This document shows positions 1 through 5,893 of a stretch of DNA of 6,311 bases, piece by piece. Under the pieces are notes generated by a model. That model did not search any database. It was not told the origin of the DNA and saw only the letters and a list, made by a program, of their open reading frames with translations. The DNA is from an uncultured Bacillota bacterium. GTDB taxonomy: Bacteria > Bacillota > UBA994 > UBA5500. A program made the translations under genes and the position numbers. Location of the stretch: NCBI GenBank assembly GCA_937874815.1, contig CALNBW010000210.1:1-6311 (forward strand). The letters are read 5' to 3'. Each line of letters begins with the position of its first letter. Position 1 is the first letter of the stretch.

Positions 1-35
1 ACTTAGAGCACAGGAGCAGGCTCCAATCGTGCTTA

Positions 36-95
36 CAGCAAGTACCCCGCAGCCCGAGCTATTCGCGACAGCCCCAAGCTATTTGCTACAGCCGC
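36..95. repeat. Degenerate 20-bp tandem repeat downstream of the DUF1540 gene
   Basis: Read on the minus strand, two adjacent 20-bp units (95-76 and 75-56) share 16 of 20 bases, with the core GGCTGT-GC-AATAGCT. A third, much poorer copy may continue to about 36, starting GGGCTG. The array begins about 10 bp beyond the stop codon of the minus-strand DUF1540 gene. The 11-mer GCGACAGCCCC at 65-75 recurs exactly in the right arm of the inverted repeat after copA (3633-3643), so both may derive from one dispersed intergenic element. No coding region is seen in 1-105. Confidence 0.5.
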
Positions 96-105
96 TTGCC
101 TATAA

Positions 106-477
106 TTAGCTTTTTTGCCTGTAGGTACTGCAGTTTGTCTCGCGGCAATGCTCGGCCCCAGATCCAGTTACTTCAATGGCGTCGGCATGGCATTCATCGC
201 CGGAATGCCAATAATGGCAAGTATCCACAACGCAGGTGATTGAGGGGTGCATTTCGCCCCCAGTTAGTGCTGAGGCCATCCCACCCCAGTTCAGATTATC
301 CATGGAAGCTACGTAGCTCCCTAAGCCCTCTTTTCTATGGAATGTTTTGCACTCGGTCTGTTCTTCTTCCTGAGGCATTTGCCCACGGCTTTCATTCAGA
401 ATATCGATGTTTCCTGCGCCACACATGCCTGAGAGCCAGTGGGTGCAGGTATCAACGTGACATTTGACTTCTGGCAT
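106..477 (-). CDS. Tandem DUF1540 cysteine-rich small protein
   Basis: This 123-residue protein carries two copies of the DUF1540 signature, C-x-V-x-x-C-x-(Y/H)-W-x-x-G-x-x-C followed by a distal Cys. Copy 1 has C6, C11, C19 and C43. Copy 2 has C82, C87, C96 and C116, plus an extra C111. A linker of about 35 residues rich in Gly, Ser and Met separates them. The four-cysteine spacing suggests metal binding, but the biochemical function of the family is not established to my knowledge. It is common in endospore-forming Bacillota. There is no signal peptide or membrane segment. The ATG at 477 is preceded by an excellent ribosome site on the minus strand (AGGAGGTGA, 483-491, spacing 8 nt), which fixes the start. 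It is transcribed away from the rest of the window in the same direction as the small membrane-protein gene at 578-745, about 100 bp upstream. Co-transcription is possible. Confidence 0.88.
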   Translation of the reverse strand: MPEVKCHVDTCTHWLSGMCGAGNIDILNESRGQMPQEEEQTECKTFHRKEGLGSYVASMDNLNWGGMASALTGGEMHPSITCVVDTCHYWHSGDECHADAIEVTGSGAEHCRETNCSTYRQKS

Positions 478-577
478 CTAATTCACCTCCTGCCTCTAGT
501 GTGCGCGACAAGGAAGGAATACATGCCTAACTAGCCGTCGCCAACAGGCTTGCTGCATACGAGGGCTTTCGTTTCTA

Positions 578-745
578 CTATCTGCGTCTAGGTTTGCGCC
601 AGCTAAAGCCAAACCGTTTTTGCTCCTGTTGCCCAGCCCGTTCCAGCACACGGTGGGAAGCAAGCGCGGACCAGTACCAAACACCGCCTATTGCCAGCAC
701 GGCTATTATAATGAGTAGCCAGTAGCGGCCGAGAGTAAGGATCAT
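578..745 (-). CDS. Small single-span membrane protein (55 aa)
   Basis: An ATG at 745 on the minus strand opens a 55-codon frame ending in TAG at 578-580. It lies 8 nt after a strong ribosome site (AAAGGAGG; GGAGG at plus-strand 754-758), the same spacing as the other genes here. The product starts MILTLGRYW, has one hydrophobic helix at about residues 8-28 (rich in Leu, Ile, Val and Trp/Tyr), then an amphipathic basic tail ending in KPRRR. The positive C-terminus suggests an N-out/C-in single-span topology, by the positive-inside rule. I recognise no family. It is divergent from the gene at 836 (90 bp apart) and upstream of the DUF1540 gene in the same direction. The overlapping minus-strand frames at 496-684 and 603-875 lack a ribosome site and have unconvincing composition, so this short frame is the best candidate for the gap. 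Confidence 0.66.
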   Translation of the reverse strand: MILTLGRYWLLIIIAVLAIGGVWYWSALASHRVLERAGQQEQKRFGFSWRKPRRR

Positions 746-784
746 GCACGTGCCCTCCTTTGATTTCTCTGGTATTTTGCCCAG

Positions 785-794
785 CCTGCGCAGG
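785..794. promoter_or_regulatory. Perfect 10-bp palindrome in the divergent intergenic region
   Basis: CCTGCGCAGG is a perfect palindrome placed near the middle of the 90-bp gap between the divergent starts at 745 (minus) and 836 (plus). Such a site could serve one or both genes as an operator, but no regulator is identified. Promoter hexamers in this gap are weak on both strands (for example TTGCCC, 17 bp, TAGTAG on plus), so I do not assign promoters. Confidence 0.25.
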
Positions 795-835
795 TAAACT
801 AGTAGTGATAAGAAAAATCTGAGGAGGTGTTGGGG

Positions 836-1201
836 ATGGCCGAACGCAATATCTTGTCGTATTTCTCCAGTTCAAATCAGGCGCAAAGGGCAGAGGCCGA
901 ACTCAAACAATTAGGTTATGAAGTTGTGCAGATTGATCGCATCCATCGCTACCCGGTAGGTCCGCTGGACGATGACCTCTACAATCCCCTTTCGGGGCAG
1001 GTTTCCAGCTTAACCAACCAGGTTCTCGGAACCAGGTTATCCGACGACGCCGCTATTCTTGCTGCTAGCGATCCCTCAGTGTCTGGAATGTCGGGGGACG
1101 AAATGCCAGGGCGCTATCCATTCATTTTGACTGTGGTGACAGGCGGCAAGCAGGTAGAGCAGGCCGTTTCGATCATCAAGAAACATGGTGGTTTCGTCTA
1201 A
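836..1201 (+). CDS. Small alpha/beta protein, general stress protein 17M/YflT-like
   Basis: This 121-residue soluble protein begins MAERNILSYFSSSNQAQRAE. The pattern is beta (NILSYF), helix (about residues 10-25), beta (YEVVQIDRI), a polar Gly/Ser/Asp-rich middle, beta (PFILTVVTGG), helix, and a C-terminal HGGFV. This split ferredoxin-like arrangement resembles the heat-stress YflT/general stress protein 17M group of Bacillota. That assignment is by pattern, not by a diagnostic motif, and the function is unknown. The ATG at 836 is chosen because GGAGG at 823-827 lies 8 nt upstream; an in-frame GTG at 827 overlaps the ribosome site and a TTG at 830 is only 2 nt from it. There is no signal peptide or membrane segment. 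The stop lies only 7 bp before the -35 box of copA, so the next gene has its own promoter. Confidence 0.8.
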   Translation: MAERNILSYFSSSNQAQRAEAELKQLGYEVVQIDRIHRYPVGPLDDDLYNPLSGQVSSLTNQVLGTRLSDDAAILAASDPSVSGMSGDEMPGRYPFILTVVTGGKQVEQAVSIIKKHGGFV

Positions 1202-1208
1202 ACCTCCC

Positions 1209-1238
1209 TTGACAAGCTCCCCCCGGGGGGCGTAGAAT
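1209..1238 (+). promoter_or_regulatory. copA promoter with C6G6 palindrome in the spacer
   Basis: A perfect -35 box TTGACA (1209-1214) and a -10 box TAGAAT (1233-1238, 5 of 6 to consensus) are separated by 18 bp. The spacer contains CCCCCCGGGGGG (1219-1230), a perfect 12-bp palindrome. The predicted transcription start is near 1245, giving a short leader of about 38 nt before the GTG start of copA. A palindrome between the two boxes is where a metal-responsive repressor or a MerR-type activator could act. The GC-rich half-sites look like the core of CsoR-type operators. Confidence 0.7.
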
Positions 1239-1250
1239 GAAATTGAGCAA

Positions 1251-1270
1251 TATACCCCTGGGGGGTATGG
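1251..1270 (+). promoter_or_regulatory. CsoR-type copper operator upstream of copA
   Basis: ATACCCC (1252-1258) and GGGGTAT (1262-1268) form a perfect 7-bp inverted repeat around a 3-bp centre. This matches the TACCC...GGGGTA pattern known for CsoR operators upstream of copper-efflux genes such as Bacillus copZA. It lies just after the predicted transcription start and ends at the copA ribosome site (GGAGG, 1270-1274). Bound repressor would block transcription initiation or early elongation. Copper would be expected to release CsoR. No csoR gene is in the window. In RNA the same repeat could fold as a tight hairpin next to the ribosome site. Confidence 0.75.
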
Positions 1271-1282
1271 GAGGGAATGCGA

Positions 1283-3553
1283 GTGGACGATAAGCAGAGA
1301 GCAAATCCAACTGTTAGTACTACTAGCCACAAGGCTGGGTCTGCAGATATGGCAAAGGCCGAATTTAGGGTAGGTGGCATGACCTGTGCGGCCTGTTCTG
1401 CCGGCGTAGAAAGAATGCTGCAGCGCGTGCCGGGTGTCCATCAGGCCCATGTAAATCTGGCGGCAGAGCGAGCTGCTGTTCACTATGACGCGGCTGTTAC
1501 TAGTGCAGAGGCACTGATGGCAGTAGTCAATAAGTCTGGCTATACGGCAGAACCCCTGCCGGCGGAGGTAGATGGCGACCGCGAGCAAGAAGCGCGGGCC
1601 AGTGAAATACGTCGCCAAAAGAACCTGTTCATTGTGGCAGCAATCTTGTCTGCCCCCCTGCTACTGGTCATGCTAGGCATGATCTTCAACCTGCCTTTGC
1701 CTGAGATATTGCATGCCCCGTTGGTGCAATTTGCCTTCGCTACCCCAGTGCAATTTATCGTTGGCTGGAGCTTCTACAAAGGTGCCTACAAGTCGCTAAG
1801 AAGCGGTAGTGCTAATATGGATGTCTTGGTTGCCTTGGGTACGAGCGCGGCTTATTTCTTGAGTGTATATAACACCTTTTTTGCACCGACCATACCAGGG
1901 CAAATGCCGCACCTATATTTTGAGTCTTCGGCTGTCATTATTACTCTGATCCTTTTAGGCAAGTATTTGGAGGCAAGAGCTAAAGGTAAGACTTCCGAAG
2001 CGATTCGCAAGTTGATTGGTCTGCAGGCCAAAACTGCTAGGGTAGTACGCAACGAGCAGGAGCTGGATGTACCCATAGCGGAGGTTGTGGTCGGCGACAT
2101 CGTTGTGGTGCGGCCTGGCGAGAAGATTCCGGTCGATGGCGAGATAGTCCAAGGGACGTCGTCAGTAGATGAGTCGATGCTCACTGGCGAGAGTATTCCT
2201 GTCGATAAAGAGCCGGGTGATTCAGTGGTAGGGGCTACCATTAACAAACATGGTGCATTTCGCTTCCGCGCCACGAAAGTCGGTGCCGATACAGCTTTGG
2301 CTCAGATTATCAAAATTGTTGAAGATGCTCAGGGGTCAAAAGCTCCCATCCAGCGCTTGGCGGATACCATCGCGGGCGTTTTCGTGCCTGTAGTAGTGGC
2401 CATTGCTGCTGTCACCTTTATTGCTTGGTATTTGCTAACGGGCAATGCCGAACAGGCAATCATCAATATGACGGCTGTGCTCGTCATCGCTTGCCCTTGT
2501 GCCTTGGGCTTGGCCACTCCTACCTCCATCATGGTGGGGACAGGGAAGGGAGCCGAAAATGGCATTCTCTTTAAGGGCGGGGAGCATTTGGAGAACGCCC
2601 AGCGCGTGCAAGACGTGATCCTGGACAAAACAGGCACGATTACGAAAGGGGAGCCAGCCGTCACCGATGTGGTTCCCTTCTCTACCTGGCAGGGAACGGC
2701 TGACCAGCTATTAGTATTGGCGGCAAGTGTGGAGCAGGCATCGGAACATCCGCTGGGGCAAGCCATTGTCAAGGGCACCCAGGGGCGGGGGCTGGAACTG
2801 TCGCCCGCAGAAGGTTTCCAGGCTATCCCTGGTCATGGGATCATGGCGCAGACGGCTGGCCGGCAGATACTCGTAGGCAACCGCAAACTGATGCAGGAGC
2901 AAGGCGTTAACATCGAACCGCACTTGGTAACTTTAGAGCAGTTGGAGGAGCAGGGCAAGACCGCCATGCTGGTTGCCAGCGAGCAACAGGCGTTAGGGAT
3001 TATTGCTGTAGCTGACACCGTCAAGGAAGAGTCGACCCGCGCAATTGCGGATCTAAAGGCCATGGGCCTCGGGGTCTATATGATTACCGGTGATAACTGG
3101 CGCACTGCACGCTCCATAGCCGAGCAGGTGGGCATCGAGCAGGAGCATGTTTTTGCGGAAGTGCTGCCTGAGCACAAGGCCGAAGCAGTGCAGAAACTGC
3201 GAGATGCTGGCCGCAGAGTAGCCATGGTTGGCGATGGCATCAACGATGCGCCCGCCCTGGCCACTGCTGATGTCGGTTTGGCCATCGGTACCGGCACCGA
3301 TGTGGCAATGGAAGCCGCCGATATCACCCTCATGCGGGGCAATTTGGAATCTATCGTGAGCGCCATCCGCTTGAGTCACCTTACCATGCGTAACATCAAG
3401 CAGAACCTATTCTGGGCCTTCCTCTATAACTCGCTCGGCATCCCGGTGGCGGCATTAGGGCTGCTAAACCCAGTCGTTGCCGGAGCGGCGATGGCCTTTA
3501 GTTCAGTGAGCGTGGTAACGAATGCCTTGCGCCTGCGCACTGTACGTATTTAG
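1283..3553 (+). CDS. copA: Cu(+)-exporting P1B-type ATPase CopA
   Basis: This is a complete P1B-1 copper exporter. It uses ATP to pump cytoplasmic Cu(+) outward across the inner membrane. Residues are numbered from the in-frame ATG at 1277. One N-terminal heavy-metal domain carries GMTCAAC (34-40; C37, C40). The actuator domain has TGES (303-306). The transmembrane metal site has CPC (406-408), with partner residues YN (717-718) and MAFSS (739-743) in the last two helices, the combination typical of Cu(+) rather than Zn/Cd pumps. The catalytic domain has DKTGT (D450 phosphorylated), SEHP (489-492), TGDN (604-607) and GDGINDAP (652-659). The length is usual for a one-domain CopA and no key residue is missing. 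The GTG at 1283 is preferred because GGAGG (1270-1274) is 8 nt upstream; the ATG at 1277 would be only 2 nt away. It is monocistronic here, behind a CsoR-type operator, with no copZ next to it. Confidence 0.97.
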   Translation: MDDKQRANPTVSTTSHKAGSADMAKAEFRVGGMTCAACSAGVERMLQRVPGVHQAHVNLAAERAAVHYDAAVTSAEALMAVVNKSGYTAEPLPAEVDGDREQEARASEIRRQKNLFIVAAILSAPLLLVMLGMIFNLPLPEILHAPLVQFAFATPVQFIVGWSFYKGAYKSLRSGSANMDVLVALGTSAAYFLSVYNTFFAPTIPGQMPHLYFESSAVIITLILLGKYLEARAKGKTSEAIRKLIGLQAKTARVVRNEQELDVPIAEVVVGDIVVVRPGEKIPVDGEIVQGTSSVDESMLTGESIPVDKEPGDSVVGATINKHGAFRFRATKVGADTALAQIIKIVEDAQGSKAPIQRLADTIAGVFVPVVVAIAAVTFIAWYLLTGNAEQAIINMTAVLVIACPCALGLATPTSIMVGTGKGAENGILFKGGEHLENAQRVQDVILDKTGTITKGEPAVTDVVPFSTWQGTADQLLVLAASVEQASEHPLGQAIVKGTQGRGLELSPAEGFQAIPGHGIMAQTAGRQILVGNRKLMQEQGVNIEPHLVTLEQLEEQGKTAMLVASEQQALGIIAVADTVKEESTRAIADLKAMGLGVYMITGDNWRTARSIAEQVGIEQEHVFAEVLPEHKAEAVQKLRDAGRRVAMVGDGINDAPALATADVGLAIGTGTDVAMEAADITLMRGNLESIVSAIRLSHLTMRNIKQNLFWAFLYNSLGIPVAALGLLNPVVAGAAMAFSSVSVVTNALRLRTVRI

Positions 3554-3576
3554 ATATAAAAGAAGATACTCTCGCG

Positions 3577-3643
3577 GGGGCTGTCGCACAATGTTTTCTT
3601 AGACGTGTGCGAGCAGGAGCACGACCTTTACTGCGACAGCCCC
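3577..3643. repeat. 67-bp inverted-repeat element after copA
   Basis: GGGGCTGTCGCA (3577-3588) and TGCGACAGCCCC (3632-3643) are perfect 12-bp inverted repeats enclosing 43 bp, starting 23 bp after the copA stop. A second, smaller pair, TCGCACA (3584-3590) and TGTGCGA (3606-3612), overlaps the left arm, so the two hairpins exclude each other. No T-run follows (the flank reads TTAAACATCG), so this is not a standard intrinsic terminator. It may still end copA transcription, or be a MITE/REP-like dispersed element. An 11-bp part of the arm also occurs at 65-75. Confidence 0.65.
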
Positions 3644-3653
3644 TTAAACATCG

Positions 3654-3682
3654 TTGACATATCTAGCGTTGCATGACAAAAT
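3654..3682 (+). promoter_or_regulatory. Putative promoter of the FAD oxidoreductase gene
   Basis: A perfect -35 TTGACA (3654-3659) is followed after 17 bp by CAAAAT (3677-3682, 4 of 6 to consensus) with an extended -10 TG at 3674-3675. Transcription would start near 3689, giving a leader of about 30 nt to the GTG at 3721. It sits just outside the inverted-repeat element, which argues that the oxidoreductase is transcribed independently of copA. Confidence 0.5.
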
Positions 3683-3720
3683 CAAAGGAGGCGTTTGCAA
3701 GCATTTGGAGGTACAGATAA

Positions 3721-5616
3721 GTGCGAAAGAACCAGGGAGTATTAGCTGGGTTATTAGTTCTGTTATTGCTGTTACCCTTCGTAGGCCGCTCCGGTCCGCC
3801 CCCCTCAGACGAGGAAGACTTATTGCCCGCGTTATTAGAGGGTGCTTGTGCCGATTACGATGTCGTTGTTATCGGGGGCGAACCAGAAGGAGTAGCAGCT
3901 GCTGTTGCCGCTGCCCGTGCCGGACAGCACACCTTATTGCTAGTTGCTGAGCCTGCCTTGGGCGGCCTGTTTACTTTTGGTATGCTAAATTTTCTGGATC
4001 TCAGTTTTACTCCTGAAGGTGCCCTAGCAAACACAGGTATCTTTACGGAATTCTACCGCCAGGTAGGTGCCTCAGATGCCTTTGATGTTGAGCAAGCCAA
4101 ACAAGTCTTCGCCGCCATGGTAGCAGACGAACCTCTGTTAACCCTTAAACTCGAACGCACTTTCCTAGCATCCATACCCGATCAGTCCGGCAACAGAGTT
4201 TTAGCGGTGGTAGTACAGTCGGATGAGGGAGAAGAGGTGTATTTGACTCCCATACTGATCGATGCCACCGCTGATGCCGATGTCGCAGCAGCCAGCGGGG
4301 TGGCCTATAATCTCATGCGGGAAGACTATGGTGATTACGGTGCTGGTATGGCTGTCACCTTAGTTTTGCCTTTCACGAACGTGGACTGGGAAAAATTGCA
4401 GGCAGAGGCCAGCAGTGGGCGGTGGGGTTACGCCAACAGTCATAGTGGGGCTGCCTGGGGATTTGGCCGTGTGGCTACGGCGTATGTACCTCAGAATGAA
4501 GGGGTGCGTATGCGCGGGCTGAATATGGGCCGTCAGGCCGATGGCACAGTGCTGATTAACGCACTGCAGATTTTTGGCGTTGACCCGCTAGATCCCACAT
4601 CGCGACAAGCAGGTATTGACCTCGGTAAAGCAGAGGCCGAACATGTTTTAGCTTGGTTTCGGGAAAACATGGGCGGTTTTGAGCAAGCTGAGCTCGGCGA
4701 ATTCCCCACATCTTTATATGTACGCGAATCCCGCCATATCATCGGTGAATACACCCTTACTGTGCACGATGTTCTGGAGAACCGTATCTTTCCCGATGCC
4801 ATTGCTTTTGGCTCCTACCCAATTGATGTACAAGCATCTTCTCCTGTTGAACTGGGTTTTGTCGTAGGCAAGCCAAAACTTTATTCAATCCCTTTGCGTT
4901 GCCTAATTCCGGCGCAGCATGAGAACATGCTCGTGGTGGGTAAAGCCGCATCTTATTCATCCCTGGCTGCTGGTAGCGCGCGCGTTGTCCCCATCGGCAT
5001 GTCTACCGGCCAAGCGGCTGGCGTGGCGGCCAGTGTGGCACTGCGGGAAGGCATTGATCTGACCAGTATGGCTGAAGCCGAGTATTACCAAATGGTGCAG
5101 GCAGAACTTAAGCAGCAGGGCGTCCGCTTTTTCTCCACTAACTATGGCAGCATCTATCCTCAGCAGGTGGATACCCCCGGACTGAAACGGATGATCGAGC
5201 TAGGCCTGCTCGCCGGGGGATATGGTAATGCGTTTTCTTTGAATACCACGCTTAGGGAAAGAGACTTCGTAGGCATAGCAGCCACCGGGATTCAGCGTAT
5301 CTTGCCTAAAGCCAGTTCGCCGGTGGTAGGCGAGGAAGAGGTTACTGATGAAGATCTAGGCCAGCACATGATTGCTCTCCAAGAAGAGCGCGCAAGAATT
5401 AAAGCGATTGCTTCCCGTGTCTATGCTGCCGGATTCAATAAAAGGACGCTGGAATACGCCAGGTTGCAGGAGCTATTAGCCATGTTGTTTACTGAGCTAG
5501 AGCGACCTGACTTAATTGACTGGCTCGACGTGAAAATTAACGAACCTGTTGGTCGGCCAACACGCGGGCAGGTCTACACATTGATGGCGGAGGTATTCGA
5601 TCGTTTGCAGGAGTAA
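3721..5616 (+). CDS. Exported or membrane-anchored FAD-dependent oxidoreductase with SLH-like C-terminus
   Basis: This 631-residue protein has an N-terminal signal or anchor (MRKNQ, then a Leu/Val-rich helix at about 7-22) with no twin-arginine motif and no lipobox. A FAD-binding Rossmann fold follows (DVVVIGGEPEG, 47-57, then AAAVAAARAG and the GG-Phe loop). DATADAD (181-187), a Y-x-R-E-S-R-H-I-x-G-E-Y segment (333-344) and RVVPIGMSTGQAAG (421-434) are typical of the FAD_oxidored family (PF12831); the substrate is unknown. The middle Gly of GxGxxG is Glu54, as I recall in related clostridial proteins. Residues 484-528 (LKRMIELGLLAGGYG...F...R..F) resemble an SLH repeat, and 607-629 (ending PTRGQVYTLMAEVFDRL) a second partial one, suggesting cell-surface attachment. 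The GTG start is set by GGAGG at 3707-3711, 9 nt upstream. It stands alone, with no electron-transfer partner nearby. Confidence 0.88.
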   Translation: MRKNQGVLAGLLVLLLLLPFVGRSGPPPSDEEDLLPALLEGACADYDVVVIGGEPEGVAAAVAAARAGQHTLLLVAEPALGGLFTFGMLNFLDLSFTPEGALANTGIFTEFYRQVGASDAFDVEQAKQVFAAMVADEPLLTLKLERTFLASIPDQSGNRVLAVVVQSDEGEEVYLTPILIDATADADVAAASGVAYNLMREDYGDYGAGMAVTLVLPFTNVDWEKLQAEASSGRWGYANSHSGAAWGFGRVATAYVPQNEGVRMRGLNMGRQADGTVLINALQIFGVDPLDPTSRQAGIDLGKAEAEHVLAWFRENMGGFEQAELGEFPTSLYVRESRHIIGEYTLTVHDVLENRIFPDAIAFGSYPIDVQASSPVELGFVVGKPKLYSIPLRCLIPAQHENMLVVGKAASYSSLAAGSARVVPIGMSTGQAAGVAASVALREGIDLTSMAEAEYYQMVQAELKQQGVRFFSTNYGSIYPQQVDTPGLKRMIELGLLAGGYGNAFSLNTTLRERDFVGIAATGIQRILPKASSPVVGEEEVTDEDLGQHMIALQEERARIKAIASRVYAAGFNKRTLEYARLQELLAMLFTELERPDLIDWLDVKINEPVGRPTRGQVYTLMAEVFDRLQE

Positions 5617-5626
5617 AAAACGCAAC

Positions 5627-5651
5627 AAAAAAAGCAGAGCCGATGCTCTGC
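5627..5651 (-). terminator. Intrinsic terminator of tRNA-Leu
   Basis: On the minus strand a 7-bp stem GCAGAGC/GCTCTGC with a 4-nt loop is followed directly by seven T (plus-strand A-run 5627-5633), a textbook rho-independent terminator 15 nt beyond the tRNA 3' end. Read on the plus strand the same hairpin lies 17 nt after the oxidoreductase stop but is followed by ATTCTGTTATTT, a poor T-tract. It may act weakly in both directions between the convergent genes. Confidence 0.88.
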
Positions 5652-5666
5652 ATTCTGTTATTTAAG

Positions 5667-5751
5667 TGGTGCCGAAGGTGGGAGTCGAACCCACACGCCC
5701 AGAGGACGCGTGATTTTGAGTCACGTGCGTCTGCCATTCCGCCACTTCGGC
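5667..5751 (-). tRNA. tRNA-Leu (anticodon CAA)
   Basis: The minus strand reads as a class II tRNA of 85 nt. It has a 7-bp acceptor stem GCCGAAG/CTTCGGC (5745-5751 with 5671-5677), a D arm GCG/CGC with a GG-containing loop, and an anticodon stem CGTGA/TCACG enclosing loop CTCAAAA (5714-5720). The anticodon is CAA (5716-5718), decoding UUG. A long variable arm CGTCC-TCT-GGGCG and a T arm GTGGG-TTCGACT-CCCAC follow. The discriminator is A, and the CCA end is encoded (5667-5669). The long variable arm and A73 discriminator support leucine identity. It is a single tRNA, not part of a cluster. Confidence 0.96.
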
Positions 5752-5768
5752 CAGTTGCTTGCTCAATC

Positions 5769-5798
5769 ATTATAAGGCGCGCTAACCGGAACTGTCAA
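5769..5798 (-). promoter_or_regulatory. Consensus promoter of tRNA-Leu
   Basis: On the minus strand a perfect -35 TTGACA (plus-strand 5793-5798) and a perfect -10 TATAAT (5769-5774) are spaced by 18 bp. Transcription would start near 5762, about 10 nt before the mature tRNA 5' end. A GC-rich discriminator, expected for stringent control, is not evident after the -10 box. Confidence 0.85.
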
Positions 5799-5893
5799 GG
5801 CGCAGTAGCCGCAAATATATATCGCTTGGCGAGAAGAATAAGTGCCATAGCCGAGCGGCAAGCTACAGCAAATGAAAGTTGGAGGTGTGTTAT

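Noticed and set aside
240..467. 75-codon plus-strand frame opposite the DUF1540 gene
   Set aside because: It is antisense to a clear domain protein and has no ribosome site.
496..875. Two longer minus-strand open frames (496-684 and 603-875)
   Set aside because: Neither start has a ribosome site, and their composition is unconvincing. They overlap the better-supported 55-codon frame at 578-745, and the second runs across the divergent promoter region into the gene at 836.
1076..3379. Several minus-strand open frames of 60-180 codons opposite copA
   Set aside because: They are antisense shadows of a highly conserved ATPase, without ribosome sites or recognisable domains.
3577..3643. Intrinsic terminator for copA
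   Set aside because: The stem is strong but the loop is 43 nt and no T-run follows, so it was listed as an inverted-repeat element.
3654..3950. 98-codon plus-strand frame overlapping the start of the oxidoreductase
   Set aside because: It begins inside the promoter and continues out of frame through the FAD domain. The Arg/Cys-rich product is a frame-shift artefact.
5810..5842. Sporulation sigma (F/G-type) promoter for the DUF1657 gene
   Set aside because: GCAAATA and GAATAAG fit the consensus only loosely and several other A/T-rich spacings fit equally well.
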